From Sphingobium sp. B2D3C (lineage in GTDB: Bacteria; Pseudomonadota; Alphaproteobacteria; Sphingomonadales; Sphingomonadaceae), in the NCBI RefSeq assembly GCF_025961835.1, contig NZ_JAOQOK010000001.1, positions 1,612,001-1,676,000 of the forward strand: a stretch of DNA of 64,000 nucleotides. Direction: 5' to 3'. Position numbers and translations under genes: made by a program. The notes beneath the pieces were generated by a model. It did no database searches. It saw only the letters and a list, made by a program, of their open reading frames with translations, and was not told the DNA's origin. Of the stretch, positions 8,903 to 17,270 are shown piece by piece. Position 1 is the first letter of the stretch. Each line of letters begins with the position of its first letter.

Positions 8903-10108
8903 CTAGCCCTTCAAACTGTAGAGATGCACGCCGCCATAAATGGACGAGCGGTCGGCGCGGGTGAAGCGCAGCGAGTCCTCGCCATGATAATGCCAGCGCT
9001 CCAGAAGCGGATCGGGCACGCGCCCCGGCAGCAGGCTTGGCTCGGCCGCCGTGCGGAAGAGCACGCGAGCGCCGGGGCGGGCTGTGCGGGTGATCTCGTA
9101 CCAGAGCGCAATCAACTGCGCGTCGTTCATCCAGTCCTGCGCATCCAGCAGCACATAACGATCCACGCTGGCATCCGGCTGCTGGGCGAGCCAGTCAGTC
9201 ATACTGGCGTGACGGATATCGACCCGGTCGGCGCGCGCCGTCACCGCCGCATAATGATCCTGCTGGAGATAGGGCGGCAGCGGCGCATCCGCATGGCGGC
9301 CATAGCCGCGCCCGAAGGCCTGCCAGGCGAAATAATTGGCCTTGAGATCATAATCGCAGGCGAGGCGTTCGAGGCGCTTGCGCAGCACCGCCGCCATTTT
9401 CTCATCGCCGGCAAGCGCATCATATTGCGCGGGCGGGATGCCGAGGCCGAAGAGCGAGGCGGGCTGATCGGTCAGCCAGCGGATGAATTTGCGCTCGAAG
9501 ATCGGCGCCAGTCGCGCCTCGAAGATGCGGCGCTGCTCATCCATGTCCCGGGCGGCCAGCAGTTCGCGCGGATCAATGCGGTACAGCCGCGCCACCAGAT
9601 GCGCCGCGCCGATGAAGCCGCCGAGCAGCCCGCGCTTGTAAGCACCGGAGCGGAACATGCCGATGCGGCGCCGCCCGACCAGATCGCGCCCTTCCCAATA
9701 GCGGCGCGCCGTCTCGTCCAGATGCGGGCGGATATAGGCCTTATAGGCCCGAAGATTCTCCGCGCTGTCGGCCTCGGCAAAGAAGCGGCGAAAGCTCGCA
9801 TAATCGGGCAATTGCTGCGCCGCGACCTGCTTCAGCCGATTGAGCGCTATATGCGCCGTGTTGAGATCGACCGCCGTGATGCGGGCCGGATCGGCGGTCA
9901 GGTAGGAGAGCACATTGCAGCCGCCGCTGGCGATGGTCACGACATGGCTCTCCGGCGTGATCGCCAGCGCCTCCATGTCCACCACTGGGTCTTCCCAGAT
10001 CTGCGCATAGACCAGGCCCCGAAACGCGAAGGCGAAGGCGCGTTCGAGAAGGCCCTCGCGCGTGGTCGCCTCATGGTGGATGACGGCGCGATCGATGACA
10101 TGCGGCAT
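8903..10108 (-). CDS. btaA: BtaA, S-adenosylmethionine:diacylglycerol 3-amino-3-carboxypropyltransferase
   Basis: A 401-residue DUF3419 protein. BtaA transfers the aminocarboxypropyl group of SAM to diacylglycerol, the first step to the phosphorus-free betaine lipid DGTS. The N-terminal LVYAQIWEDPVVDMEAL and the methyltransferase-like IASGGCNVLSYL plus ITAVDLNTAHIALNRLK are characteristic, and the C-terminal half shows SSIYGGVHLYSL. It is transcribed divergently from a cardiolipin synthase and leads btaB. In other bacteria DGTS replaces phospholipids under phosphate limitation; I saw no convincing Pho box in the 137-base upstream gap, but did not score it. Confidence 0.92.
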   Translation of the reverse strand: MPHVIDRAVIHHEATTREGLLERAFAFAFRGLVYAQIWEDPVVDMEALAITPESHVVTIASGGCNVLSYLTADPARITAVDLNTAHIALNRLKQVAAQQLPDYASFRRFFAEADSAENLRAYKAYIRPHLDETARRYWEGRDLVGRRRIGMFRSGAYKRGLLGGFIGAAHLVARLYRIDPRELLAARDMDEQRRIFEARLAPIFERKFIRWLTDQPASLFGLGIPPAQYDALAGDEKMAAVLRKRLERLACDYDLKANYFAWQAFGRGYGRHADAPLPPYLQQDHYAAVTARADRVDIRHASMTDWLAQQPDASVDRYVLLDAQDWMNDAQLIALWYEITRTARPGARVLFRTAAEPSLLPGRVPDPLLERWHYHGEDSLRFTRADRSSIYGGVHLYSLKG

Positions 10109-10245
10109 GAACGGCTCCCTGATGGTCCACTGACGCCCCGCTAGGCGGCGTGCATGTCAGGCCCGTGACCGCACGATGGCAGATTGGTGACGAGGCTGCG
10201 TGCAATGGTCTTGGCTCTGGCGGAGCACGCAGGCTAGGATCGGGC

Positions 10246-11655
10246 ATGGCAGGGTCATCGCCCCATCTCGATCAGATCTGGTACGCGCTGGAATGGATCA
10301 TCCGCATCGGCGCGCTCGCGGTCGTGCCCCTGCGGCGGACACCTGCGGCGGCGCGGGCGTGGCTGCTGCTGATCTTCTTCCTGCCGGTGCCCGGCCTGCT
10401 CTTGTTTCTCGCCATCGGCAGTCCGCGCTTCCCGGCGTGGCGGCGCGAGCGGTTCGGCGCCTTGCAGCCCTTCTTCGCCGCGACCGCGCAAGCGCAGCAG
10501 CGGCATCAGCCCGCGCTTGGCGATGCGGAGCCCATCGCGGCGCTCGCACGCACTTTGGGGCATATGCCCGCCACCGACGGCAATGCCATCACGCTGATCG
10601 ACGCTTATGATGCGGTGGTGGACCGGCTCGTCGCGGATATCGATGCCGCCGAACAGTCCGTCCACCTGCTCGTCTACATCTTCGCCGACGATGCCGTGGG
10701 CCAGCGCGTGGCCGCCGCGCTCGGCCGGGCCGTCCAGCGCGGTCTGGACGTGCGGGTGCTGTTCGATCCGGTCGGCTCGCGCCCATGGCGGCGCGGGACG
10801 CAGGCGCTTTTGCGCGCCAAGGGGGTGCGGGTGTGCGAAACGCTGCCGTTGCGCTTGATCCGGGCCCGAACCCGGCGCGATATGCGCAATCATCGCAAGC
10901 TCTTCGTGATCGACGACAGGATCGGCTATGCCGGCTCCCAGAACATCGTCGCGCGCGATTTCCGACCCGGCGTGGTCAATCGCGAACTGGTCGCGCGGGT
11001 GACGGGGCCGGTGGTCGCCAGCATGGCGGCGCTGGTGCGTGCCGACTGGTCGCTGGAGTCTGGCGATCCGCCCGGCGCCTCCCCTGCCCCGACGGACACC
11101 GCCGGGACCGCATGCCTGCAATTGCTGCCGAGCGGCGCGGACTATCCGCTGGCCGGGTTCGAGACGCTGCTGGTCTGGCAATTGCATCAGGCGCGCCAGC
11201 ACGTCGTCATGGTCAGCCCTTATTTCGTGCCGGGCGAGGACGTGCTCGGCGCCATGGGCGCAGCGGTGGCGCGCGGGGTCAAGGTCGACCTCATTCTCTC
11301 GCGCGTGGCGGATCAGCCGCTCGTTCGCCTCTCGCAAAGCTCCTTCTATCAGGAGCTGCTGGACGCCGGCGTCTCGATCCACCTGTTCCCCAACGAACTG
11401 CTCCACGCCAAGACGCTCAGCATCGATGACCGGCTGGCCGTGGTGGGATCGAGCAATGTCGACCTGCGCTCGTTCCAGCTCAATCAGGAGGCCAGCCTGC
11501 TGATCTACGACGCCGCCTCGATTGCGCATGTGCTGACAATTCATGAAGGCTATCTGGCGGCCTCCACCACGCTGACCCCGACAGCATGGCGCGCCCGCTC
11601 GCGCACCCGGCGGCTCGCCGAGAACATCGCCCGGCTGGTGGATTCGCTGCTGTGA
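10246..11655 (+). CDS. cls: Cardiolipin synthase (phospholipase D superfamily)
   Basis: A membrane-bound synthase that joins phosphatidyl groups to form cardiolipin. Two N-terminal hydrophobic segments (about residues 12-30 and 38-58, including LLLIFFLPVPGLLLFLAIG) are followed by two PLD domains. HKD motifs are both intact: HRKLFVID followed by GSQN, and HAKTLSID followed by GSSNVD. Length 469 aa is typical. An in-frame upstream start at 10150 would add 32 polar residues in front of the membrane anchor, so the ATG at 10246 is preferred. It is divergent from btaA, and the two loci together form a membrane-lipid neighbourhood. Confidence 0.92.
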   Translation: MAGSSPHLDQIWYALEWIIRIGALAVVPLRRTPAAARAWLLLIFFLPVPGLLLFLAIGSPRFPAWRRERFGALQPFFAATAQAQQRHQPALGDAEPIAALARTLGHMPATDGNAITLIDAYDAVVDRLVADIDAAEQSVHLLVYIFADDAVGQRVAAALGRAVQRGLDVRVLFDPVGSRPWRRGTQALLRAKGVRVCETLPLRLIRARTRRDMRNHRKLFVIDDRIGYAGSQNIVARDFRPGVVNRELVARVTGPVVASMAALVRADWSLESGDPPGASPAPTDTAGTACLQLLPSGADYPLAGFETLLVWQLHQARQHVVMVSPYFVPGEDVLGAMGAAVARGVKVDLILSRVADQPLVRLSQSSFYQELLDAGVSIHLFPNELLHAKTLSIDDRLAVVGSSNVDLRSFQLNQEASLLIYDAASIAHVLTIHEGYLAASTTLTPTAWRARSRTRRLAENIARLVDSLL

Positions 11656-11658
11656 GCC

Positions 11659-12654
11659 TCAGCCCGCCCGGCCGGCGAGCTCCAGCAGGCGGGTGAACGT
11701 CTCCCGGTCGACATTGCCGCCCGAGAGGGTAACGAGCGTCGCATCGGTCACCGGCACCTTGCCCGCGAGCACGGCAGCCAGCGCCGCAGCGCCGCCGGGC
11801 TCGACGACCAGATGGAGCTTCTCGAAAACCAGCCGCATGGCCTGCGCGACCTCCATCGGCGTCACGGCGGCGCCACCGCTGGCCCGGCCCTGCAATACCG
11901 CGAAATTAATCGGGAAGGTGCGCGGCGTCTGGAGCGCGTCGCAATCGGTGGGGAAGGCCAGGTCGTCCACCGACTGGATGCTGCCGGCCGCCAGCGAGCG
12001 AAGCAGATCGTCATAGCCCTCCGGCTCGGCCAGATAGAGCTCCGCATCCGGACAGGCCAGCGCGAGACCGGCAGAGAGACCCCCGCCCCCGCAACAGACA
12101 ACGATGCGGTCGGGTCCGCGCCCGAGTTGGGCCTGCATTTGCGCTGCCCCCTCAATCCCGAGCGTGCCCTGCCCCTCGATGATCCACGGATCGCCATAGG
12201 CATGAACGAGGGTCGCGCCGCTCTTCGCGACCAGATCGGCAGCGATGCTGTCGCGATCCTCGCTCGCGCGATCATAGAGATGGACCTTGGCGCCCAGCGC
12301 CCGGGTCGCCGCCAGCTTGGCGCGGGGCGCATTGCTCGGCATCACGATGGTCGCGGCGATGCCGAGCCGCCGGGCGGCCCAAGCCACGCCCTGCGCGTGA
12401 TTGCCGCTGGAAACGCCGACCACCCCGCGCGCACGCTGCTGCGCCGTCAGATCGCTCAGCCGATGCCATGCGCCCCGGATCTTGAAGGCGCCGATGGGCT
12501 GGAGCATGTCCGCCTTGCACCAGATCGTCCGCGCCTGGACCTCGAGAGGCAAAAGCGGCGTTGGCGGCAGCAGCGCCGCGATCTTGTCCGCCGCGCGCAA
12601 CACGCCTTCGCGGCTCGGCGCACGAAGCGGATCGAGCAATTCTTGTTCTGTCAC
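11659..12654 (-). CDS. Threonine/serine dehydratase (PLP fold type II)
   Basis: A 331-residue PLP enzyme that deaminates threonine to 2-oxobutyrate and probably serine to pyruvate. The PLP-binding lysine is K59 in PIGAFKIRGA, the phosphate-cradle motif SSGNHAQGVAWAA follows, and the Gly-rich loop CCGGGGLSAG is intact. There is no C-terminal ACT regulatory domain, so this is the short catabolic type and not the isoleucine-regulated IlvA. A serine racemase-like activity cannot be excluded. It starts with GTG after an AGGGGGG Shine-Dalgarno, diverges from the next gene across 53 bases, and lies tail-to-tail with cls. Confidence 0.88.
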   Translation of the reverse strand: MTEQELLDPLRAPSREGVLRAADKIAALLPPTPLLPLEVQARTIWCKADMLQPIGAFKIRGAWHRLSDLTAQQRARGVVGVSSGNHAQGVAWAARRLGIAATIVMPSNAPRAKLAATRALGAKVHLYDRASEDRDSIAADLVAKSGATLVHAYGDPWIIEGQGTLGIEGAAQMQAQLGRGPDRIVVCCGGGGLSAGLALACPDAELYLAEPEGYDDLLRSLAAGSIQSVDDLAFPTDCDALQTPRTFPINFAVLQGRASGGAAVTPMEVAQAMRLVFEKLHLVVEPGGAAALAAVLAGKVPVTDATLVTLSGGNVDRETFTRLLELAGRAG

Positions 12655-12707
12655 AGAGCCCCCCTATATGCAGGCGCTTGTCGATTCGACTTCATGGAGA
12701 CTAACAG

Positions 12708-13916
12708 ATGAGCAAGGTGCTGGTCATCGGCGCAGGTGGCGTCGGATCGGTCGCGGTCCACAAGATGGCGATGAATGTGGACATCTTCAGCGACATTCAC
12801 CTCGCGAGCCGCACGGTCTCCAAATGCGATGCCATTGCCGCCTCCGTGAAAGAGCGCACCGGCGTCACCATCAGCACCTATGCGCTGGACGCCGACGACG
12901 TGGCAGCGACGACGGCGCTGATCAAGCAAATCGGCCCCAAACTGGTCGTAAACCTGGCCCTGCCCTATCAGGACCTCGCGATCATGGATGCCTGCCTTGC
13001 TGCGGGCGTCAGTTATATGGACACGGCGAACTACGAGCCGCGCGATGAGGCGCATTTCGAATATAGCTGGCAGTGGGCCTATCAGGACCGGTTCAAGGAT
13101 GCCGGCCTCATGGCGCTGCTCGGCTCCGGCTTCGACCCGGGCGTCACCAGCGTGTTCGCGAGCTGGCTCAAGAAGCATCATTTCGAACGGATCGACACGC
13201 TCGACATTCTGGACTGCAATGGCGGCGACCATGGCCAGCACTTCGCCACCAACTTCAATCCGGAGATCAACATCCGCGAAGTGACTGCGCCGGCGCGACA
13301 CTGGGAGAATGGTGCGTGGGTCACGACCCCCGCCCTCTCCTACAAGCAGAGCTTCGACTTCGAGCAGGTCGGGCCCAAGAACATGTACCTCATGTATCAT
13401 GAGGAGCTGGAGAGCCTCGCCAAGCACCTGCCCGAGATCAAGCGCATCCGCTTCTGGATGACCTTTGGCGATGCCTATCTCAAACATCTCGAAGTGCTGC
13501 AGAATGTCGGCATGACGCGGATCGACCCGGTGATCTACAATGGCGTTGAGATCATCCCGCTGCAGTTCCTCAAGGCCGTGCTGCCCGAGCCGGCCAGCCT
13601 TGGCCCCACGACCAAGGGCAAGACCAACATCGGCGATATTGCCACCGGCCTGGGCAAAGATGGCAAGGACAAGACCCTCTACGTCTACAATATCTGCGAC
13701 CATGAGGATGCCTATGCCGAGACCGGCAACCAGGCGGTGAGCTACACCACGGGCGTGCCGGCGATGATCGGCGCGGCGCTGATGCTGCAGGGCCTGTGGT
13801 CCGGCGCGGGTGTGTTCAACATCGAGCAGCTCGATCCCGACCCGTTCATGGCCATGCTGAACAAGCATGGCCTGCCGTGGCAGGTGAAGGAACTCGACGG
13901 ACCGCTGCCCTTCTGA
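12708..13916 (+). CDS. Carboxynorspermidine/carboxyspermidine dehydrogenase (saccharopine dehydrogenase family)
   Basis: This 402-residue LYS1/saccharopine-dehydrogenase family enzyme would condense aspartate beta-semialdehyde with a diamine (putrescine giving carboxyspermidine, or diaminopropane giving carboxynorspermidine) using NADPH. The Rossmann motif GAGGVGSVAV is at residues 8-17; LASRTVSKCD and GSGFDPGVTSVFA are family blocks. Assignment to the polyamine branch, not lysine metabolism, comes from nspC two genes downstream and ornithine decarboxylase near by. GGAG eight bases before the ATG supports the start. Its stop overlaps the ATG of the next lipoprotein gene. Confidence 0.9.
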   Translation: MSKVLVIGAGGVGSVAVHKMAMNVDIFSDIHLASRTVSKCDAIAASVKERTGVTISTYALDADDVAATTALIKQIGPKLVVNLALPYQDLAIMDACLAAGVSYMDTANYEPRDEAHFEYSWQWAYQDRFKDAGLMALLGSGFDPGVTSVFASWLKKHHFERIDTLDILDCNGGDHGQHFATNFNPEINIREVTAPARHWENGAWVTTPALSYKQSFDFEQVGPKNMYLMYHEELESLAKHLPEIKRIRFWMTFGDAYLKHLEVLQNVGMTRIDPVIYNGVEIIPLQFLKAVLPEPASLGPTTKGKTNIGDIATGLGKDGKDKTLYVYNICDHEDAYAETGNQAVSYTTGVPAMIGAALMLQGLWSGAGVFNIEQLDPDPFMAMLNKHGLPWQVKELDGPLPF

Positions 13917-14293
13917 TGGGCGCGCTGCGCAACCGCACCGGGCTGGCGAGCGCCGCCCTGGCGCTCGCTCTGGGAGGCTGCGCGCCGCAGATCGGCTTGG
14001 TCGATGGCGTGCCGTCTTCCGAGCTGAACAGTTGCGCGCGCCAGGGCGGCTCGCTGCAGGCACGGGGGCGCGCGCAGACAGTCATGTGCGTGGTGCCCTA
14101 TGCGGATGCGGGCAAGAGCTGCGCCTCGAAGAAGGACTGTCAGGGCCGCTGCCTTGCCCAGCCCGGCAAGAACGGCGCGCTGCCGCTCGACGAGCAGAAG
14201 GCGCCCGGGCGCTGCCAGGCCGACAACAAATTATTCGGATGCTTTGCCGAACTCGACGGCGGCAAGGTCGTTCGGTCTATGTGCATCGACTGA
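13916..14293 (+). CDS. Small Cys-rich lipoprotein between the polyamine genes
   Basis: A 125-residue secreted protein with a lipoprotein signal peptide: a basic start, a hydrophobic Ala/Leu core and the lipobox LGGC with the lipidated Cys at residue 22. The mature part holds eight further cysteines, an even number that suits four disulphides in the periplasm. I do not recognise the family. Its ATG overlaps the stop of the dehydrogenase gene by one base, so the two are probably translated together, and it precedes the decarboxylase gene by 67 bases. A role in polyamine handling would be a guess. Confidence 0.75.
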   Translation: MGALRNRTGLASAALALALGGCAPQIGLVDGVPSSELNSCARQGGSLQARGRAQTVMCVVPYADAGKSCASKKDCQGRCLAQPGKNGALPLDEQKAPGRCQADNKLFGCFAELDGGKVVRSMCID

Positions 14294-14309
14294 TCGGTGC
14301 ATCGCTGAA

Positions 14310-14332
14310 GGCGCGGCGCTCGCAGCCGCGCC
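14310..14332 (+). other. 8-bp GC hairpin between lipoprotein and nspC
   Basis: GGCGCGGC at 14310-14317 pairs perfectly with GCCGCGCC at 14325-14332 over a 7-base loop. No T-run follows, so complete termination is unlikely. It could partly attenuate or stabilise the transcript running into nspC. Confidence 0.45.
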
Positions 14333-14360
14333 GTGACATGATTTGAGCGGAGCAGACCCC

Positions 14361-15548
14361 ATGGAAACCCGAGCCGGCGACCCCGGCGCCTTTGCGCGCT
14401 TCGACCTCAATCGCGTGCCCTCGCCCGCTTTCGTGGTCGATGCCGCCGCCATCCGACGCAACCTGACGATCCTCAAGGACGTAAGGGACCGGGGCGGCAT
14501 CAAGATGCTGGCGGCGCTCAAGGCCTTTTCGATGTGGTCGCTCGGGCCAACCGTCTCGGCCTATCTCGACGGCGTCTGCGCCTCCGGCCTCTACGAGGCC
14601 CGACTGGGCCGCGAAGAATATACCGGGCTGGATGAGAAGGGCGAGGTCGCGACCTATTGCGCCGGCTACAAGGCGGCAGACCTGCCGGAAATCTGCGTGC
14701 TTTCCGACCATATCATCTTCAACTCACCCGGCCAGCATGCGCGCTTCCGGCCCCTTCTCGATGCGCAGCGCGCGCAGGGGATGAGCTTCGATGTGGGCTT
14801 GCGGATCAATCCGCTCCATGCCGAGGGCGAGGTGGCGAAATATGATCCCTGTCAGCCCAACAGCCGGCTGGGCTTCCCCATCGACCAGCTACTCCCCGAG
14901 CATATCGAGGGCGTGGACGGCATTCATTTCCACACGCTGTGCGAGCAGGATTTCGTGCCGTTGGGCCGGACATGGGCCTCGGTCGAGCCGAGCCTCAAGC
15001 GCTTCTTTCCTCAGCTCAAATGGCTGAACTTCGGCGGCGGCCATCATATCACCCGCGCCGACTATCAGCGCGATGAGCTGGTCGCCTTCCTCCAGCAGGT
15101 CCGCCGTGAGACCGGGCTCGACGTGTATCTGGAGCCGGGCGAGGCCGTGGCGCTGGATGCGGGCATCCTCGTGGGCGAAATTCTCGATGTGATCGACAAT
15201 GGCATGCCTGTGGCGATCGTGGATATTTCCGCGACCTGCCATATGCCCGATGTGATCGAGGCGCCCTATCGCCCGGCGATGCTCGGCGAAAACACCAGCG
15301 GCGATCTCGTGCGGCTGGGTGGCCCCTCCTGCCTCGCAGGGGACATCATCGGCGACTATGGCCTGCCCGTCCCCGCCGAGCCGGGCCGTCGCATCGCCTT
15401 CCTCGATCAGGCGCATTATTCGATGGTGAAGACCAACACCTTCAACGGCGTGCCGCTGCCCTCCATCTGGCTGTGGGACAGCGAGACGGACGAACTGCAG
15501 GAAATCCGCCAGTTCGGCTATGAGGACTTCAAAGACCGGCTGAGCTGA
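14361..15548 (+). CDS. nspC: Carboxynorspermidine/carboxyspermidine decarboxylase
   Basis: A PLP-dependent alanine-racemase-fold decarboxylase that removes CO2 from carboxy(nor)spermidine to yield (nor)spermidine. The PLP lysine is K54 in AALKAFSMWS, which matches NspC and not the YAVKAN signature of ornithine or diaminopimelate decarboxylases. Other blocks are GLRINPL, GIHFHTLCEQ, LNFGGGHHIT, LEPGEAVAL and the catalytic Cys region SATCHMPDVIE. I chose the ATG at 14361, which has GGAG at 14349-14352; a TTG at 14343 would add six residues. It completes the spermidine route with the dehydrogenase upstream. Confidence 0.92.
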   Translation: METRAGDPGAFARFDLNRVPSPAFVVDAAAIRRNLTILKDVRDRGGIKMLAALKAFSMWSLGPTVSAYLDGVCASGLYEARLGREEYTGLDEKGEVATYCAGYKAADLPEICVLSDHIIFNSPGQHARFRPLLDAQRAQGMSFDVGLRINPLHAEGEVAKYDPCQPNSRLGFPIDQLLPEHIEGVDGIHFHTLCEQDFVPLGRTWASVEPSLKRFFPQLKWLNFGGGHHITRADYQRDELVAFLQQVRRETGLDVYLEPGEAVALDAGILVGEILDVIDNGMPVAIVDISATCHMPDVIEAPYRPAMLGENTSGDLVRLGGPSCLAGDIIGDYGLPVPAEPGRRIAFLDQAHYSMVKTNTFNGVPLPSIWLWDSETDELQEIRQFGYEDFKDRLS

Positions 15549-15649
15549 CATGGAAATGACACAAAACTGTCACAATAAGCCCTTGAATTTCCTCGCCTCG
15601 TCTGAGCTGGATAACCAAAACTTTACCGTCCGGCTTCTAGAGGCGTGGC

Positions 15650-16990
15650 ATGATGCATGCGGCCTCTTTCCAGATCGACGGACAGGATGACGAGGACGCT
15701 GTCGCCCGGCTGCGGATGCCGGGCAGCGAGCAGATCAAGGCGCGGCAGGGCGCCTCGTCCATGGAGATTGTCGCGCTGTTTCGCCAGCACATGGGCTTGC
15801 GGCTTCTCCCGCTGGTCGATGAGGCAGATCGCCCCATTGGCGCCATCTATGAGGAGGATGTCCGCAATATCCTCTTCAACCCCTATGGCTATGCCTTGCT
15901 GAGCAACGCCGGCGTGACCATCGCCTTTGGCGAGCGGATGCAGCGCTGCCCGGTGATCGAGATGGATCGAGGCCTCGCCGGCCTGCTTGCTGTCCACGCC
16001 CGCGATGGCGGCAAGGAAGCGATCATCGTGACGCGCGGGGGCCGCTATGCCGGTTTCGTCCCCAATGCCGCCATTCTCGCAGCGATGAACGCGCAGGAGA
16101 TGCGCCAGCTTCGCGCGCGGGATGCCGAACTGGCGCGACTGCGGGCGGTGAGTGCCGGCTTCGAGCAGGACATTCAGAGCCTCTCTACGGCGCTTGGCGA
16201 TATGGCGTCGCTGCTTCAGGGCACGGCCACCGGCACCGCCACCCGCAGCCAGGACAATACCGACCACGCCTTGCACGTGCTCACCGCCGCCGGCCAGACC
16301 GGCGCGATGATGGATGAGGTGGCGAGATCCAGCGCCGCATTGGTGCAATCGCTCGGGCGGCTCGACCAGGAAACGGCGCAGGCGCGTGCTGTCGCCGCCG
16401 AAGCTGTTTCCCGCGTCGATGCCAGCGCGGCGCAAGCGCAGGCGCTCGATCAGGCCACGCAATCCATCGAAGCGATCACCGTAACGATCGAAACGCTGGC
16501 ACGGTCGGTCAAGCTCCTCTCGCTCAACGCCTCGATCGAAGCGGCGCGGGCTGGAGAAGCCGGACGCGGCTTTGCCGTCGTCGCCAATGAAGTGCGCGGC
16601 CTTGCCCAGAAGACCGGCGCCGCTGCGCAGGATATTCGCACCCATGCGCTGACGGTTCGCGGCACGGTCACGGCGGTGACAGGGGCACAGGCGGGTCTTG
16701 AGCGCGTGATCGCCAGCGTCAAGCAGATCGCCGATGGCGTCACCTCGACGGTCAGCGCGCAGCGCGCGCTCTCCCTCCATCTCGCCGCCGGCACCGAACA
16801 GGCGGCCTCGGCCAGCAAGGAGATCGAGGCGCATATCGTGCGCATCTCCGGCAATGCGCGATCCGCCGCCGAAGGCGCGCAGGATCTGGCACGGACGGCT
16901 CATGATCTGAGCGACGCATCGAGCAGCCTCTCGCGGCGGGTAGAGCGGTTCCTGAGCGACATCGCGATGCGCGACGGCGCCGCTGATTGA
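15650..16990 (+). CDS. Soluble methyl-accepting chemotaxis-type signal transducer
   Basis: A 446-residue protein with a chemoreceptor signalling domain and no membrane segment or signal peptide, so it is cytoplasmic. The N-terminal 150 residues look like a sensory module of CBS-like halves (LRLLPLVDEADRPIGAIYEEDV; IIVTRGGRYAGFV). A coiled coil follows, and the conserved hairpin tip reads SLNASIEAARAGEAGRGFAVV with ANEVRGLAQ, at about residues 290-320. It would interact with CheA/CheW; no che gene is near. It sits between nspC and the ornithine decarboxylase leader. Starts at 15650 and 15653 are both possible. Confidence 0.85.
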   Translation: MMHAASFQIDGQDDEDAVARLRMPGSEQIKARQGASSMEIVALFRQHMGLRLLPLVDEADRPIGAIYEEDVRNILFNPYGYALLSNAGVTIAFGERMQRCPVIEMDRGLAGLLAVHARDGGKEAIIVTRGGRYAGFVPNAAILAAMNAQEMRQLRARDAELARLRAVSAGFEQDIQSLSTALGDMASLLQGTATGTATRSQDNTDHALHVLTAAGQTGAMMDEVARSSAALVQSLGRLDQETAQARAVAAEAVSRVDASAAQAQALDQATQSIEAITVTIETLARSVKLLSLNASIEAARAGEAGRGFAVVANEVRGLAQKTGAAAQDIRTHALTVRGTVTAVTGAQAGLERVIASVKQIADGVTSTVSAQRALSLHLAAGTEQAASASKEIEAHIVRISGNARSAAEGAQDLARTAHDLSDASSSLSRRVERFLSDIAMRDGAAD

Positions 16991-17154
16991 AGCGCATTCG
17001 GGAGAAGATTCGACTCGCCGCAACCGCGCCACCCGATCCGGCGGGTTTGCGACACGTCCGATCCTGCACCGAAATTGCGCCATCGCAGCGGCGCCATTAC
17101 GAAAAAGCCAGACTTTCCGGCACTTTCCAGCGACGCAGCGCGCGACTCAATTTT

Positions 17155-17265
17155 GACCCCCGATCTTTACAGGGGGGTCCGCAGGTCATATATGCGCACC
17201 CCTGCTGCCCCATGGGACTTCCACCGCAAGGCAGCTCTTTTCGACTGCAATCCACTGGAGGTCCC
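17155..17265 (+). promoter_or_regulatory. Structured leader of ornithine decarboxylase; candidate speF-like cis-regulatory RNA
   Basis: Three consecutive helices are visible. H1 pairs GACCCCC (17155-17161) with GGGGGTC (17173-17179). H2 pairs GCAGG (17181-17185), the ribosome binding site of the upstream ORF, with CCTGC (17201-17205). H3 pairs 17214-17223 with 17256-17265 (10 bp, one G-U) and buries the decarboxylase Shine-Dalgarno GGAGG (17257-17261). A competing helix, 17174-17180 with 17215-17221 (7 bp, two G-U), would break H1 and H3 and free that site. A conserved alphaproteobacterial speF leader motif is known upstream of ornithine decarboxylase genes; identity with that motif is an inference that a covariance search would settle. 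Confidence 0.6.
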
Positions 17266-17269
17266 TTGA
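17192..17269 (+). CDS. 25-codon upstream ORF (candidate leader peptide of odc)
   Basis: An ATG at 17192, with AGG six bases upstream (17183-17185), opens a 25-residue reading frame beginning MRTPAAPWDFHRKAALFDC and ending in NPLEVP. Its TGA (17267-17269) is one base before the TTG start of ornithine decarboxylase, in a different frame. The frame covers both arms of the hairpin that hides the decarboxylase Shine-Dalgarno, so translation of the short ORF would open that hairpin and could hand ribosomes to the decarboxylase. Enterobacterial speF is controlled through the leader peptide SpeFL; no sequence similarity is claimed. Expression is not proven. Confidence 0.5.
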   Translation: MRTPAAPWDFHRKAALFDCNPLEVP

Positions 17270-17270
17270 G

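Noticed and set aside
16960..17010. ATGCGC/GCGCAT hairpin across the end of the chemoreceptor-like gene
   Set aside because: Only six base pairs, overlaps the stop codon and has no T-run, so it is not credible as a terminator.
17075..17191. Longer version of the odc upstream ORF starting at 17075
   Set aside because: The upstream part lacks a ribosome binding site and runs through the first leader hairpin; the ATG at 17192 with AGG at correct spacing is the better start.
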